Below, one piece after another: positions 5,843-7,129 of a stretch of DNA of 7,129 bases. Every line of letters begins with the position of its first letter. Position 1 is the first letter of the stretch. The DNA comes from an uncultured bacterium. Lineage in GTDB: Bacteria > Actinomycetota > Coriobacteriia > Coriobacteriales > Coriobacteriaceae. The position numbers and the translations under genes are program-made. The DNA is taken from assembly GCA_905215095.1 (NCBI GenBank), contig CAJMOL010000076.1:1-7129 (forward strand), written 5' to 3'. The notes beneath the pieces were generated by a model, which saw only the letters and a program-made list of their open reading frames with translations, did not search any database and was not told where the DNA came from.

Positions 5843-7129
5843 CGATGAGGAAAAAGATCAGGTACGCGCGGCGTCGGACCTGGTTGCCATCGTGCAGGAA
5901 ACGGTTGAGCTCAAGCCCCGCGGCCATGAGTTTTGGGGCTGCTGCCCGTTTCATGGCGAAAAGACCCCATCGTTTCATATTATCCCTGCTACGCAGGTGT
6001 GGCACTGCTTTGGCTGCGGCGAGGGCGGCGACGTCTTTACCTATATCATGAAGCGCGAGAACCTGAGTTTTCCCGAGTCGATCCGCTATTTGGCTGATCG
6101 CGCGGGCATTGAACTCCACGATACCGGTGCGCAGCGCGATCGCGGCACCAAGCGTGCCCGCATCTATGATCTGTGTGCCGAGACGGCTCAGTTCTACCAC
6201 ACCATGCTTATGCGCGGTAAGGACAGCCGTCCGCGCGAGTACTTTGCCAGTCGTGGCATGGGCGGAGATGTCTGCCGACGCTACTGCCTGGGCTTTGCGC
6301 CGGGTCGTAACATGCTGGTGACTCATCTGTCGCAGGCGGGCTTTACCCCGCAGGAGATGATTGACGCCAACGTGGCCGTGAGCCGCGGGCGCGGACAGCT
6401 TGCCGACCGGTTTTACGACCGCGTGATGTTTCCCATCTTTGATGAGCAGGGTCACAATATCGCCTTTGGCGGGCGTATCATGGGCGATGGTCAGCCTAAG
6501 TACCTCAACACTGCCGAGACGAGCGTGTTTCATAAAAAGCGAAACCTCTACGGCTTTAACTGGGCCAAGGAGTTTATCGTCGCGCAGGATACCGCCATCG
6601 TGGTGGAGGGGTATACCGACTGCATCGCCTGCTGGGAGGCAGGGATCAAAAACGTCATCGCCACGCTGGGCACGGCGCTGACGGAACATCACGTGAAGAC
6701 GCTCACCCGCTTTGCCAAGCGCATTGTATATATGTTCGATGGCGACGCCGCCGGTCAAAAGGCTGCGCGCCGCGCGATTCAGTTTATCGAGCAGGATTCG
6801 ATGGACCTGCGCTGCGTGGTGCTGCCTGACGGCAACGACCCCATGGAGTTCATCACGGCGCATGGCGGCGAGGCACTGCAGGCGCGCATTGACGCGGCCG
6901 AGCCCCTCATGGATTTTGTGTACCGCTCGCTACAGGAGTCGAGCGACATTACCACGCCGGGCGGTCGCGCCAAAGCGCTCGAGGATGCGCTGACGCTTAT
7001 CTATCCGCTGCGCGACAGCTATATGATTGACACGTACTTTATCCAGATTGCCGATCTGCTGGGTTTGGACCTGGAGACCGTGCGCGCGAGTTCGGGTCGT
7101 GTGTTTCGCGATGTCGCCAAGCGCGAGGA
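5835..7129 (+). CDS. dnaG: DNA primase DnaG (3' partial)
   Basis: DnaG makes RNA primers for lagging-strand synthesis at the replication fork together with the replicative helicase. The frame from GTG 5835 stays open for 431 codons to the right edge. It shows the CHC2 zinc finger with Cys37, His40, Cys58 and Cys61 (CPFHGEKTPSF, then HCFGCGEGGDVF), the catalytic-core N-terminal part with AFGGRIMGDGQPKYLNTAE and RNLYGFNWAK, and the TOPRIM domain with VVEGYTD (catalytic Glu258) and MFDGDAAG (Asp302 and Asp304). The usual length is about 600 or more residues, so the rest of the RNA polymerase domain and the C-terminal helicase-binding domain lie beyond the window. The GTG is supported by AGGGGGTGAG upstream and by the short distance to the zinc finger. 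It overlaps the ribF stop (GTGATTAG), which implies translational coupling to the translation and flavin genes upstream. Confidence 0.95.
   Translation, partial: MISDEEKDQVRAASDLVAIVQETVELKPRGHEFWGCCPFHGEKTPSFHIIPATQVWHCFGCGEGGDVFTYIMKRENLSFPESIRYLADRAGIELHDTGAQRDRGTKRARIYDLCAETAQFYHTMLMRGKDSRPREYFASRGMGGDVCRRYCLGFAPGRNMLVTHLSQAGFTPQEMIDANVAVSRGRGQLADRFYDRVMFPIFDEQGHNIAFGGRIMGDGQPKYLNTAETSVFHKKRNLYGFNWAKEFIVAQDTAIVVEGYTDCIACWEAGIKNVIATLGTALTEHHVKTLTRFAKRIVYMFDGDAAGQKAARRAIQFIEQDSMDLRCVVLPDGNDPMEFITAHGGEALQARIDAAEPLMDFVYRSLQESSDITTPGGRAKALEDALTLIYPLRDSYMIDTYFIQIADLLGLDLETVRASSGRVFRDVAKRE

Noticed and set aside
5766..6863. A 365-codon open frame on the - strand at the right end
   Set aside because: It lies opposite the zinc finger and TOPRIM motifs of dnaG, which is open across the same region on the + strand. 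It is a composition artefact.

Overview
The window is a densely packed stretch of housekeeping genes, all on the + strand. It comes from a GC-rich bacterium, most likely a gut actinobacterium of the Collinsella/Coriobacteriia type. That assignment is an inference from recognised protein style (IF2, RibF and DnaG sequences, GC-rich third codon positions) and from gene order, not from a database search. The order is infB - rbfA - nrnA-type DHH phosphoesterase - truB - ribF - dnaG. This is the downstream half of the classic nusA-infB translation operon with the primase gene attached.

Layout: infB (3-2432) is open at the left edge. The rbfA gene (2444-2854) follows after 11 bases. The DHH phosphoesterase gene (2847-3890) overlaps rbfA by 8 bases. 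The truB gene (3906-4838) follows after 15 bases, ribF (4835-5842) overlaps truB by 4 bases, and dnaG (5835 to the right edge, incomplete) overlaps ribF by 8 bases. No gap exceeds 15 bases, and I see no internal promoter, terminator, RNA gene, mobile element or CRISPR array. The layout implies one transcript with extensive translational coupling. The products serve translation initiation (IF2), 30S maturation (RbfA), nanoRNA/pAp turnover (NrnA type), tRNA pseudouridine-55 (TruB), FMN/FAD synthesis (RibF) and replication priming (DnaG).

The real anomaly is at the left edge. The infB reading frame opens with about 75 residues of IF2 domain II, which normally lies after the GTPase domain. It then runs without a frame break into the charged linker, IF2_N, G domain, a second and native domain II, and domains C1 and C2. 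The first copy is only about half identical to the native one, uses Leu and Val codons differently, and looks like IF2 of a gut clostridium (Oscillospiraceae type). The two parts meet in a low-complexity Lys/Glu/Ala stretch with an internal DNA repeat (about 228-254). The simplest reading is an assembly chimera between the infB genes of two community members. A genuine recombinant is possible but less likely.

I find no undescribed biological system here. Lesser points are substitutions in the predicted fMet-tRNA pocket of IF2 domain C2, divergent adenylyltransferase motifs in RibF, and the coupling of dnaG to ribF.
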